Source: Chroococcidiopsis sp. TS-821 (GTDB taxonomy: Bacteria; Cyanobacteriota; Cyanobacteriia; Cyanobacteriales; Chroococcidiopsidaceae). From it: DNA of 64,000 nt. The notes below the pieces were generated by a model that was given only the letters and a program-made list of their open reading frames with translations, did no database searches and was not told where the DNA came from. The stretch is taken from NCBI RefSeq assembly GCF_002939305.1, contig NZ_MVDI01000008.1, forward strand, positions 1 to 64,000. Direction: 5' to 3'. Below, in pieces: positions 53,579 to 62,780 of the stretch. Position numbers and translations under genes: made by a program. Positions within the stretch are counted from its first letter, which is position 1, and each line of letters starts with the position of its first letter.

Positions 53579-56500
53579 TTAAAGCGAAACGGTTTCTGTG
53601 GCTCCTAGTGCCTTTAATGTTAACTTTTGCGCTGGGGTTAAACCTGTTGTACCCGTGATGTTCATTTTTTCATAAAGTCTAGGCGCTCTTAGTGTTGTGA
53701 TACACTCTCCAGTGAGAATATCCCAAAGTTTAATGGTCTGATCTGTTCCACCACTAGCCAGCATTTTTCCATCAGGACTAAACGCGATCGCCCACACTTC
53801 ACCTAGATGACCACTTAAAGTTTTGAGACAATTACCTGTGGTGATATCCCACAATTTCACCGTTTTGTCGTGACTACCACTCGCTAGAATTTTACCATTA
53901 GGGCTAAATGCAACGCACCAAGCGACACCTTTGTGTTCCTGCAAGGTGTTTAGACATTTGCCATATTTATTCCATAACTTGACAGTTTTATCGTCACTTG
54001 CACTCGCAATCATTTCCCCGTCAGGACTAAATGCAACGCCAAAAACTAAACTTGTGTGTCCAGCTAAAGATGCGATACACTCGCCTTCTAAATTCCATAG
54101 CTTGACAGTTTGGTCATCATGTCCACTCGCTATTTTGCCATCAGGGCTAAATGCGATCGCCCAAGCCCGACAGTCGTTCGATAAGAGAGAGCATTTTCCT
54201 GTGGGGACATCCCACAATCTTATTGTGCGGTCATTATCGCAACTAGCAATAAGATCGCCAAGCGGACTAAAAACTGCTGAAAATACTGTATTGGCGCGAC
54301 TTGGAAAACCTTGGAGAATCTGCTGGAGTTGACCTGTAGCAGTATTCCACAATTTGATCGTACCGTTATTACTACTGCTTGCTAAAGTATGACCATCAGG
54401 ACTAAACTTGACACTCCACACCCAGCTATCGTGTCCTGAACGCGATTGAACGCATTCTCTTGATTGGATATGCCATAACTTAATTGTTGTATCGTCACTA
54501 GCACTCGCCAAAAACTGACCGTCAGGACTAAACGCAATCGATTTGATACTGGCGCTGTAGCCTTGCAATGTGCGCAGCGATCGCCCTGTATGCACGTCCC
54601 ACACAACGACGGTACTATCAAAACTACAACTTGCTAAAGTTTGACCGTCAGGATGAAACGCAACTGACCAAATCCAACCAGAGTGCTTTTGTAAAGTTCG
54701 CGCGCATTCTCCTGTTACCACGTTCCATAACTTCACTGTACAGTCGTAGCTACCACTCGCTAGCATTGCTCCATCGGGACTAAAAACAACTGATGCAGCA
54801 GGTTCGCTGTGTCCTGCAAACGTTTTGAGACATTGACCTGTATTGACATCCCATAGCTTGATGGTGCGATCCCAACTACTACTGGCGATCGCTTGACCAT
54901 CGGGGCTAAATACAATTGATCGCACCCAATGCGCGTGTCCGTGTAAAACCTGGATCGTTTCTCCACTTTTGAGATGCCAAAATCTTACGGTTTGGTCATA
55001 ACTGCTAGTTGCAAGCAAATAACCATCTGGACTAAAAGCTGCATCTGTAACGTGATTTGTATGTCCTTCAAGGATTTGTAAGCATTCTCCGGTGGAGACA
55101 TCCCAAACTCTGAGCGTACAATCGAAGCTACCTGTTACTAAAAGATTACCTTGCGGATGAAACGCGATTGCGTGCGCCCAGCCTGTATGTCCTTGTAGTA
55201 CGTGCAAACATTCACCTGTAGCTACATTCCAAAGTCGCACAGTTTGGTCGAAACTTGCACTTGCGATTGTTTGTCCATCAGGACTAAACGCAATTGAAAT
55301 TACCCAACTTTTGTGTCCTTCACAAGTCAATAATTCTGTATAGTTAGCCGTATGCCAGATTCGTACTTTGCTATCTGCATTACCCATCGCCAAAAACTGA
55401 CCATCAGGGCTAAACGCAACTGATAAAGCACTATTTAAAACACCTGTAAAAACTGATTTATTAAAATCTGCACCAGCGAAGTTCACTTGCTGTAAATTCG
55501 CACCAACAAGATACGCTTGCCAAACTTTCAAAGACGAAAAATCATAACCGCAAAGATCGACTTGTAAATAACGTAAGAGATTAATCGCATTACCACCACC
55601 ATAGCTTACCGAAAAGGGAGGCGATCGCAACTGTAAAATAATATTGCTGAGTTGATGTTCCACTTGCTTAAAAGAACCTAAATCAGCTATGAGTCTCGCT
55701 GCAAGTGGCGCAAGAACAACTCGTGTTTGACTTTCGCGAATGTAGTCTTTAGAAGAGGCTTTAATTAAGGCATGAGATAAGAATAATTTCAGTCGTTGTG
55801 TCAGAATTTCTGCACGATTGTGCTCGACTAGCTGTTCGGTTACGTACTCCATGACAACAGGTTGTAAAGTAAATAACCCATTGTTTTTTTCTAAAAGCGA
55901 TCGCCGTCGTAAAGATAGTAAAACTTCAAGCAATTTTGATTGCGAGATTTGCGGAACAAAATCTTCACGTAGTTCTGCTAAAGTTACCCATTCGCGGTTA
56001 ATCGCCAGCCAATAAATGACTTGTTTTTCTAACTCAGATAAGCGTTGAAACTGCTCATCTAATAGCACACTAATATCGCCAAATGCGATCGCTTCCTGTA
56101 CTAAAAACTCGCTGACACTTCCATCAAATAAATCGCGGACAGTTGTCGCAACAATTTTGATTGCTAGGGGATTTCCCGCGTAACTCGTCTGTAACTGTTG
56201 CCAATCGTTTTCTGAGGTGCAAAAACAGTCATTACTTTGACAGATTTCTCTAACTTCTGCTGTACTTAAGCCGATTAAAGGCAAACTGCGAATTGGTAAA
56301 AGATTTCCTTCGAGTACGGTGACAGTTTTTGGTTGTTCGCGACTTGTCAGCAACAGACAACTTGAGTGAAGTTCTGCGCCAATGCGCCGTATAACTTCGC
56401 CATACCCTTCATAACCTTGGCGGTACTGTCCAGCGTGTCCATGACTTAGCACTGCATCCACATTGTCCCAGATAATTAAACATCGTAAGTCGCGTAGGTA

Positions 56501-57118
56501 TTGCATTAATAGCGATATTTGCGCTTCATAAGTTTCTGGTAATGCATCTTGTCGCGCAACAATTTGAAGAACTTGTATCAAAACTTCTACAATCGGTGGT
56601 GCATCGCGTAAAGATTGCCAAATTAAAACATCAAATTGACCTTGAATTTGAGTTGCTAGCTTCGTTGCGAGTGCAGTTTTACCAATACCACCCATACCTA
56701 AAATGGCAATTAACCGACAGCGATCTTGAGTTACCCACTGCTGTAATAGTGCTAATTCATCGCTACGACCGTAGAATACCGAAACATCGATTGCTTCTCC
56801 CCAATACTGGGATGTTTTACGAATAGGTGCGATCGCATTGTGATTTTCGCTCTGCTGTAGTCGCCGCCGTAACACTGCTTGCAGATTGTTTTTTGTGACT
56901 TGTTCGCCAAATACTTGTGTTAGTTGCTGCCATAATTGAGCGCCAACATCACGAATGTGACCTGTATCATACCCGGCGCGTGCCGCAATTTGCGGATAAG
57001 TCCACCCTTGCCAAGCGTAACGAAAAACGAGTTCTTGGATATCTTTTAGCTTCTGTTGTGCTAGCAACGTATCTAGCAGCGCTAAAGCTTCTTCAGCAGA
57101 CATTAATAAATCTTGCAT
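53579..57118 (-). CDS. NB-ARC (STAND/NLR-like) ATPase with 14 WD40 repeats
   Basis: The 1179-residue protein has an N-terminal helical region with an HTH-like segment ([20 protein letters not shown]) of the vWA-MoxR-associated (vMAP-like) type at about 1-85. NB-ARC covers about 115-440: P-loop [16 protein letters not shown] (140-155), Walker [19 protein letters not shown]-like [12 protein letters not shown] and [14 protein letters not shown] winged-helix segment ([20 protein letters not shown]) and a pentapeptide-like bridge ([20 protein letters not shown]) follow. Fourteen WD40 units, enough for two seven-blade propellers, run from about 555 to 1140, each with a FSPDG..ASGS.D.TVKLW core. Such proteins sense a ligand through the propeller and oligomerise through the ATPase. 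No toxic effector domain is recognised. It is transcribed alone. Confidence 0.92.
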   Translation of the reverse strand: MQDLLMSAEEALALLDTLLAQQKLKDIQELVFRYAWQGWTYPQIAARAGYDTGHIRDVGAQLWQQLTQVFGEQVTKNNLQAVLRRRLQQSENHNAIAPIRKTSQYWGEAIDVSVFYGRSDELALLQQWVTQDRCRLIAILGMGGIGKTALATKLATQIQGQFDVLIWQSLRDAPPIVEVLIQVLQIVARQDALPETYEAQISLLMQYLRDLRCLIIWDNVDAVLSHGHAGQYRQGYEGYGEVIRRIGAELHSSCLLLTSREQPKTVTVLEGNLLPIRSLPLIGLSTAEVREICQSNDCFCTSENDWQQLQTSYAGNPLAIKIVATTVRDLFDGSVSEFLVQEAIAFGDISVLLDEQFQRLSELEKQVIYWLAINREWVTLAELREDFVPQISQSKLLEVLLSLRRRSLLEKNNGLFTLQPVVMEYVTEQLVEHNRAEILTQRLKLFLSHALIKASSKDYIRESQTRVVLAPLAARLIADLGSFKQVEHQLSNIILQLRSPPFSVSYGGGNAINLLRYLQVDLCGYDFSSLKVWQAYLVGANLQQVNFAGADFNKSVFTGVLNSALSVAFSPDGQFLAMGNADSKVRIWHTANYTELLTCEGHKSWVISIAFSPDGQTIASASFDQTVRLWNVATGECLHVLQGHTGWAHAIAFHPQGNLLVTGSFDCTLRVWDVSTGECLQILEGHTNHVTDAAFSPDGYLLATSSYDQTVRFWHLKSGETIQVLHGHAHWVRSIVFSPDGQAIASSSWDRTIKLWDVNTGQCLKTFAGHSEPAASVVFSPDGAMLASGSYDCTVKLWNVVTGECARTLQKHSGWIWSVAFHPDGQTLASCSFDSTVVVWDVHTGRSLRTLQGYSASIKSIAFSPDGQFLASASDDTTIKLWHIQSRECVQSRSGHDSWVWSVKFSPDGHTLASSSNNGTIKLWNTATGQLQQILQGFPSRANTVFSAVFSPLGDLIASCDNDRTIRLWDVPTGKCSLLSNDCRAWAIAFSPDGKIASGHDDQTVKLWNLEGECIASLAGHTSLVFGVAFSPDGEMIASASDDKTVKLWNKYGKCLNTLQEHKGVAWCVAFSPNGKILASGSHDKTVKLWDITTGNCLKTLSGHLGEVWAIAFSPDGKMLASGGTDQTIKLWDILTGECITTLRAPRLYEKMNITGTTGLTPAQKLTLKALGATETVSL

Positions 57119-57187
57119 ACACCACTCCCCGCTTGATTTAGGACAAAATAGCTATTATGTAACGCGATCTTTGTTAGTGAGTTTTAG

Positions 57188-57865
57188 TCAAACTGTTGGG
57201 TTGCTAAGCACAAGCATCGACAGGTACGAAGTACGCTGTTTTAGCAATGTCAGTAACTGATGCGTATAATCTTCTGCAAAAGCACTCTGAATTGAAGGAC
57301 GCTCTTTTAATGCTTGTCTCCAAATTCTTACTTTAGGAGTATCTGTGAAGATACCAAAATCAGCGATCGCATCAAACGCATCAAAGTAGGAAAATATTGG
57401 AGCGTAGATAGCATCAACAAGTGAGAAGCTTTCGCCTGCAAAATAAGGAGTTACGAGCGATCGCTCAACCCAAGCAAATTTTTCCATCAGTTCTTGGCGT
57501 TTCTGTTCAAATGACTCTTCGTTAGGTGCATTAAAAAAACCAGCCATCACAGCCAGAATATTGGAACCAAACTCGATCCAAGTGCGATGTTTTGCCTTTT
57601 CTAGTGGATCGAGTGGGTGAAGCGATCCTGGTGTAATTTCGTCCAAATACTCACAAATAACCGCCGACTCAAAGAGAACTTCAGTATCAACTTTGAGTAA
57701 TGGGACTTTTCCTAAAGGAGAAATTTGACGAAACCACTCTAGCTTGTTAGCTAAATCGATATAAGTTTTTTGATGGGGTATATTTTTTTCGAGCAATAGA
57801 ATAGCTGCACGTTGTACATAAGGACACAGATAATAACTCACTAGTTCTAGATGTGCATAAGACAT
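57188..57865 (-). CDS. Glutathione S-transferase family protein
   Basis: The 225-residue protein has a thioredoxin-fold N-terminal domain (LELVSYYLCPYVQRAAILLL, about 6-25), the GSH-binding ISPLGKVPLLKVD (about 50-62) and LFESAVICEYLDEI. The all-alpha C-terminal domain has SLVDAIYAPIFSYFDAFDAI, the GST N-capping region. The CPYVQR start is shared with omega/beta-type and glutaredoxin-like GSTs, so the likely nucleophile is Cys19. It conjugates or reduces small molecules. It is 70 bp downstream of the NB-ARC gene's start and on the same strand, with no evident partner. Confidence 0.88.
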   Translation of the reverse strand: MSYAHLELVSYYLCPYVQRAAILLLEKNIPHQKTYIDLANKLEWFRQISPLGKVPLLKVDTEVLFESAVICEYLDEITPGSLHPLDPLEKAKHRTWIEFGSNILAVMAGFFNAPNEESFEQKRQELMEKFAWVERSLVTPYFAGESFSLVDAIYAPIFSYFDAFDAIADFGIFTDTPKVRIWRQALKERPSIQSAFAEDYTHQLLTLLKQRTSYLSMLVLSNPTV

Positions 57866-58236
57866 AATGTTTTACATAAAGTGCTATCTTTTGATTGACT
57901 TCACAACGTGTGTTATCGATTACGTAAAGCTCAAAAGTGAAACGTTGTTGATTGCTTTGCCTATTGATGCGCATTTAAATTGCAAGTTATTTATTAAAAA
58001 AACTTTCTAAAACAAGGCACTATAGTTTTTTAAAGTTGTAAGTTAACTATTTAATTCAATTTTAATTCTAAAAATATTTATTAATTTATATACAAAAATT
58101 AAGTATTGGCTTGTACCTTCAGCAGCTAAAATTGTCCAAGAAAAAATATTAGCTGACTCAAAAAAAATTTAAACGCTACTGTGTCTTGAGATTGTTGAGC
58201 AAGCGATCGCAAGTAACGCAGTCTTTTTACTTACTG
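57866..58236. other. Divergent, very AT-rich promoter region
   Basis: This 371-bp gap separates the GST gene (leftward) from the large RTX gene (rightward). It is very AT-rich, especially 57990-58160, with long A tracts just upstream of the RTX start. A palindrome-like hairpin is not evident. No gene is supported. Confidence 0.5.
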
Positions 58237-61068
58237 ATGTCGGAAACAACGATGGCAAACATACTAGGCACACAAGGCAACGATACTTTAAGAGGAACTG
58301 CGTTCAACGACTCGATCTACGGGTTAAATGGCAACGATCTTTTACTGGGCTTAGCAGGCAACGACACACTAGAAGGTGGGCTGGGAAACGATACCCTTAA
58401 TAGTGGTTTTGGAAATGACTTCCTCAACGGTGGTGTAGGCAACGATACTTATATTATTGAAAATCCAAACGATACGATTGTTGAAGCTCCCAATGGCGGT
58501 ATTGATAGTGTAAGGGCAAGTTTTGATTATACGTTAACAGCTAACTTAGAAAATTTAACCCTAACTGGAAATGCTACAAACGGGACAGGGAATTTCCGTA
58601 GTAATACAGTTATTGGCAATGCCGCAAATAATATTTTAAGAGGACTTGCGGGAAGCGATCGCCTCAACGGTCAAGCCGGAAATGATTTTTTGTATGGAAG
58701 TGCTGTAGGTATCGGTGAAATTGATACCCTAACAGGTGGTGCAGGCAGAGATACGTTTTATCTGGGTTTTGGCAGTACTGTATTTTACGATGACAGAAAT
58801 CGAACATCAATCGGCACTCGCGACTATGCTTTAATTACAGATTTCAACCGTAACCAAGACTCGATTAAACTGAGTGGTAGTCGTAATAACTATTTGCTTG
58901 GAGGAGTTCCTACAGGCTTACCTCAAGGTGTAGCGCTATATCTTAATAAGCCAGCAGGCGAACCTGATGAACTTATTGCCATTATTCAAGGAGATACAGC
59001 AAGCTTGAGTCTCCAAGATGGATACTTCAAGTCGATAGAAAATGAGATTGAACTTTCTCGTCTTAATGGCGGTAACGGTTTTGTTCTTGATGGCAGTCGA
59101 GTCAATAATAACAGAGCCTTCACCAATGGTGGCTTTGGTTACTCAGTCAGTACCGCAGGAGATGTTAACGGTGATGGATTTGAAGATTTAATCGTCGGCG
59201 CACCTTTTGTTAATCCTGGAAATAGATATAACAATGGTGCGAGTTATGTTGTTTTTGGTACTGGGGGCTTTAATGCTAATGACGTTACTAATCTCAATGG
59301 TCGTAACGGCTTTGCAATTATCGGCATCGACGGGGGTGATTATGCGGGTACGTATGTAAGTAATGCGGGTGATGTTAATGGTGATGGATTTGCAGACATC
59401 ATCATTGGTGCAGATGGTGCGACTCCCAACGGTCAATTTCGCGCCGGTTCAAGTTATGTTGTCTTCGGTAAGGCTAGCGGTTTTTCGAGCAAGATTAATG
59501 TATCACAACTCAATGGCACGAACGGTTTTGCAATTAATGGTAATGAGCTAGATTATTTAGGGAGATCTGTCAGCAGCGCGGGCGATATCAACGGTGATGG
59601 ATTTGACGATCTAATTGTGGGTGCGCCAGCAAATAATTTTCTCAATTACAATACTGAGCGCACAGGTAAAAGCTACGTTGTTTTCGGTCGAGGAAATTTT
59701 AACCCGAATATCGATGTTGCAGCGCTTGATGGTACGAACGGGTTCGCGATTAATGGCATTAATGGCGGTGACTACGCAGGAAGATCCGTCAGCAGTGCAG
59801 GTGATATCAATGGAGATGGCTATGATGACTTATTCATTGGGGCAAGACGTGCCGACCCAAGTGGAAAATACAATGCAGGTGCCAGTTACATAGTTTATGG
59901 TAAAGCTACTGGATTTAGCAATTTAAACTTGGCGCAACTCAATGCTAGCCAAGGATTTACGATTAACGGTCTAAATTCTGCTGACTACTTGGGTTCAGTA
60001 AGTAACGCCGGAGATATTAACGGAGATGGTATCGATGACATCATCATTGGTGCCTTTGGCGCAGATCCTAATGGTAAAACCAATGCAGGTACAAGTTACA
60101 TTGTGTTTGGAAAAACACAGGGATTTGGTGCAAACCTCAATTTAAGTCAACTCAGTGGTAGCAACGGTTTTGCAATTAATGGTTTAAACCAAAGTGATTA
60201 CTTGGGTGCGGTAAGTAACGCTGGAGATGTCAACGGTGATGGCTATGATGACATTATTGTCCATGCCTTTGGTGCCGATCCTGATGCTAGAACAAATGCA
60301 GGTACTAGCTACGTAGTATTTGGGAAGGCGAGTTTTACTGCAAGTTTTGATTTAGGACAACTCAACGGCAAAAATGGCTTCGCGCTTAATGGTACAGGGA
60401 ATTTTGAAGCGATTGATACGACTGACATCTACTTTAATTTTCCAGGTAAGGTCGCAAGCACTGCGGGAGACTTGAATGGCGATGGCTTCGATGACTTGAT
60501 TATTGGGTCATTTCGGCAGACACAAAGCTATGTTGTATTTGGTCGCGATTTTAGCAATACGGTAAATAATGCGGGTACTCCAGGTAACGATCGCATCATT
60601 GGCACAATTTCTGCTGATACTTTAATTGGCGGACTCGGCAATGACACAATTAACGGCATTCAAGGCGGAGATGTTTTAATTGGGGGTGCAGGTGATGATG
60701 TTTTGAGTTTTCAACCTGCGGCGCGTCGCATTGATGGCGGTACTGGAATTGATACGCTACAAGTTACCTCGCAATACGATATAGACTTGACGGCAATTCC
60801 TCATAACCGGATCTCTGGCATTGAAGTTATCGATATTACAGGAACTGGTAATAACACGCTGAATTTCAATCGCTTGGATGTATTAGCTTTGTCGGATACA
60901 TCTAATCAGCTAATTGTCAAGGGCAACACTGGCGATCGCGTTACCTCTACAAATCAAGGGTGGCTATTTGATGGTTCTGTAACTCAAGATAACAACTTGT
61001 ACAATCGTTATATTATTGGCGAAGCGACTTTACTTGTAGATGCAGATATTCTACAAACGATTTCGTAA
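58237..61068 (+). CDS. Large FG-GAP / RTX calcium-binding surface protein
   Basis: I start at the ATG giving MSETTMANILGTQGNDTLRG; the MANILG methionine five codons later is also plausible, and an upstream TTG-started extension is less likely. The roughly 943-residue acidic protein opens with RTX nonapeptides (about 8-150) and a GGIDSVRASFDYTLTANLEN module. Seven or so FG-GAP (integrin-alpha-like) repeats of about 65 residues follow, each with a GDVNGDGFDDLIVGA-type calcium loop and SYVVFG. A second RTX block (GGLGNDTINGIQGGDVLIGG) and a C-terminal domain end the protein. It is probably secreted by a type I system and acts in adhesion or gliding. It resembles haemolysin-like cyanobacterial surface proteins. 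Confidence 0.88.
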   Translation: MSETTMANILGTQGNDTLRGTAFNDSIYGLNGNDLLLGLAGNDTLEGGLGNDTLNSGFGNDFLNGGVGNDTYIIENPNDTIVEAPNGGIDSVRASFDYTLTANLENLTLTGNATNGTGNFRSNTVIGNAANNILRGLAGSDRLNGQAGNDFLYGSAVGIGEIDTLTGGAGRDTFYLGFGSTVFYDDRNRTSIGTRDYALITDFNRNQDSIKLSGSRNNYLLGGVPTGLPQGVALYLNKPAGEPDELIAIIQGDTASLSLQDGYFKSIENEIELSRLNGGNGFVLDGSRVNNNRAFTNGGFGYSVSTAGDVNGDGFEDLIVGAPFVNPGNRYNNGASYVVFGTGGFNANDVTNLNGRNGFAIIGIDGGDYAGTYVSNAGDVNGDGFADIIIGADGATPNGQFRAGSSYVVFGKASGFSSKINVSQLNGTNGFAINGNELDYLGRSVSSAGDINGDGFDDLIVGAPANNFLNYNTERTGKSYVVFGRGNFNPNIDVAALDGTNGFAINGINGGDYAGRSVSSAGDINGDGYDDLFIGARRADPSGKYNAGASYIVYGKATGFSNLNLAQLNASQGFTINGLNSADYLGSVSNAGDINGDGIDDIIIGAFGADPNGKTNAGTSYIVFGKTQGFGANLNLSQLSGSNGFAINGLNQSDYLGAVSNAGDVNGDGYDDIIVHAFGADPDARTNAGTSYVVFGKASFTASFDLGQLNGKNGFALNGTGNFEAIDTTDIYFNFPGKVASTAGDLNGDGFDDLIIGSFRQTQSYVVFGRDFSNTVNNAGTPGNDRIIGTISADTLIGGLGNDTINGIQGGDVLIGGAGDDVLSFQPAARRIDGGTGIDTLQVTSQYDIDLTAIPHNRISGIEVIDITGTGNNTLNFNRLDVLALSDTSNQLIVKGNTGDRVTSTNQGWLFDGSVTQDNNLYNRYIIGEATLLVDADILQTIS

Positions 61069-61114
61069 ATTTTTGGCAGATCAACATACTGCTAGTTAAT
61101 ATTTTCTCGATTTC

Positions 61115-61149
61115 AGTCTCACTTTTAAATAATGAAGGTGAGACTTTTT
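61115..61149 (+). terminator. Intrinsic terminator of the FG-GAP/RTX gene
   Basis: AGTCTCAC (61115-61122) and GTGAGACT (61138-61145) form a perfect 8-bp stem around a 15-nt AT-rich loop, followed by TTTTTA. It lies 47 bp after the stop codon of the gene ending at 61068 and before the convergent cdsA gene. Confidence 0.8.
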
Positions 61150-61165
61150 ACTCAATTAGGTGTAA

Positions 61166-62035
61166 CTAATGTTCTAGTAAAGGTAAAACAAGCGTGACAA
61201 AGTAATAGACTAATGGGGCAGTAAATACATAACTATCTGCACGGTCTAAAATACCGCCATGACCTGGAATGAGTTGTCCTGAATCTTTCACGCCAGCATC
61301 GCGTTTCATCATTGACTCGGTTAAGTCGCCAAGTAAACTAGCAATACCAATGAGTAGCCCTAAACTCAATCCAGTCAATGCCCAAAAAGGCCAATTTAAG
61401 TACCACGCACCTGCCATGGCGACAGCAACACTCGCAACAACGCCAAAAATCGCACCTTCAACTGTTTTTTTTGGGCTAATATCTGAAAGGCGAGTTCGAC
61501 CGAATAATCTGCCAACAGTGTAAGCGCCAATGTCAGCTGCCCAAATACAGAAAAAAGCAAGCAGCGTATAAATTAACCCTGGGGGAAAAGCTTGAAAATC
61601 TATCCAATTGTCGGGTAGATAACCAGAAAAAGGTAAGTTACTCACCGCGTCATTACCGATCGCGCGGATTCTTACCCAGTAGCTTGGTAAATAACCTCCA
61701 TAAAATAAACCTAAAATTGATGTGGAAATATCAGCAATAGTCGCGAGTTTTGGTTGAAATAATAGATAAAAACAAATAAATGTTCCGGCTACAGGCATAA
61801 CAGCATCTGCTAGTGTCGATGAAACTGTAGCAATAACGAGTAAAGCCTGACTAACGGCTAAAGTTGTTTTTGCAGCCGGTGCAATTCCCTTCGCGCGGAC
61901 AAGTTGAAAGTATTCCAACTGACCTAGATAGACAATAACAGCAAACATCATCGTAAAATACCACCCTCCCAAAATACTGCCGGTGAGGGCGATCGCGATC
62001 GCAATGATTCCACTAAAAATCCGAGACCAGGGCAT
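61166..62035 (-). CDS. cdsA: Phosphatidate cytidylyltransferase (CDP-diglyceride synthase)
   Basis: This 289-residue protein has about seven or eight membrane helices. The family signature near the C-terminus is intact: SMMKRDAGVKDSGQLIPGHG, then GILDRADSYVFTAPLVYY. The preceding AADIGAYTVGRLFGRTRLSD, then ISPKKTVEGAIFG, is also conserved in CdsA. It makes CDP-diacylglycerol from CTP and phosphatidic acid, the precursor of phosphatidylglycerol. It lies 70 bp downstream of cbiT on the same strand and may share its transcript. Confidence 0.95.
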   Translation of the reverse strand: MPWSRIFSGIIAIAIALTGSILGGWYFTMMFAVIVYLGQLEYFQLVRAKGIAPAAKTTLAVSQALLVIATVSSTLADAVMPVAGTFICFYLLFQPKLATIADISTSILGLFYGGYLPSYWVRIRAIGNDAVSNLPFSGYLPDNWIDFQAFPPGLIYTLLAFFCIWAADIGAYTVGRLFGRTRLSDISPKKTVEGAIFGVVASVAVAMAGAWYLNWPFWALTGLSLGLLIGIASLLGDLTESMMKRDAGVKDSGQLIPGHGGILDRADSYVFTAPLVYYFVTLVLPLLEH

Positions 62036-62105
62036 AGATTAGAAGGAGAGGTGAAGGGTGAGGAATTTTCTCACGTTTTATGCAATAACCTTGAAAGAAT
62101 TGGCT

Positions 62106-62708
62106 TTAGTCTAACTTTTCACCACTCAGAATAAAAATAGGATCGACAGCGGCAAAAGTTTGGGAAAAACCCCGCGTCTCCAAACGGTTAACAGCGGACT
62201 GTACGACTTCGACATTGCGAGCGTGCAATTCGGCAAAGCTCTGAGATACAGCATACAGAGTTTCTAGATTACTTGCCGTGGCAACGACTCTACCTTGAGG
62301 TAGCAAGTAGCGCCAGACTTCTTGCAAAATTGTTTTAATCGGACGACCGCCTTCAATGCATACGCGATGAGGAGGTTTGGGCAAACTTGATAAACATTCT
62401 GGGGCACTACCTTCTACAACTTGGACATTCTTTACCTCAAAGCGATCGCAGTTACGACGAATTAAGTTGGCAACTTCTTCATCACGTTCCACAGCTACAA
62501 TTTGTCCGTGAGGACACAACAACCCGACTTCGACAGGAATTGTGCCGGTTCCTGCACCAATATCCCACAAAACGGTATCAGGTTGAATCCGTAGCTGCGC
62601 TATAAGTAATAACCGAATATCGCGTTGGCTCAGGGGAATTCCTGGTAAGCGTTCAAATAACTCATCAGGAATTCCAGGAGTAAGATAAGGCCATAATTGA
62701 GAAGGCAT
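62106..62708 (-). CDS. cbiT: Precorrin-6Y C5,15-methyltransferase subunit CbiT (decarboxylating)
   Basis: I start at MPSQLWPYLTPGIPDELFER, the usual beginning in cyanobacteria; an open frame extends 12 codons further. The 200-residue class I methyltransferase has LWDIGAGTGTIPVEVGLLCP (motif I), IVAVERDEEVANLIRRNCDR and PHRVCIEGGRPIKTILQEVW. It would methylate C15 and decarboxylate the C12 side chain of a cobalt-precorrin in B12 synthesis. CbiE, its usual partner or fusion, is not in the window. It is upstream of cdsA on the same strand and divergent from the kinase gene. Confidence 0.88.
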   Translation of the reverse strand: MPSQLWPYLTPGIPDELFERLPGIPLSQRDIRLLLIAQLRIQPDTVLWDIGAGTGTIPVEVGLLCPHGQIVAVERDEEVANLIRRNCDRFEVKNVQVVEGSAPECLSSLPKPPHRVCIEGGRPIKTILQEVWRYLLPQGRVVATASNLETLYAVSQSFAELHARNVEVVQSAVNRLETRGFSQTFAAVDPIFILSGEKLD

Positions 62709-62780
62709 AGGAAAAAGATACCATTGCAGTTGCCGATAGTCCAAAGCTATAAAAGCTGGTAGAAGCTCAAAACAGCATTC

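Noticed and set aside
53931-54332. Plus-strand open frame opposite the WD40 repeats
   Set aside because: It repeats in step with the WD40 codons on the other strand and has no independent features.
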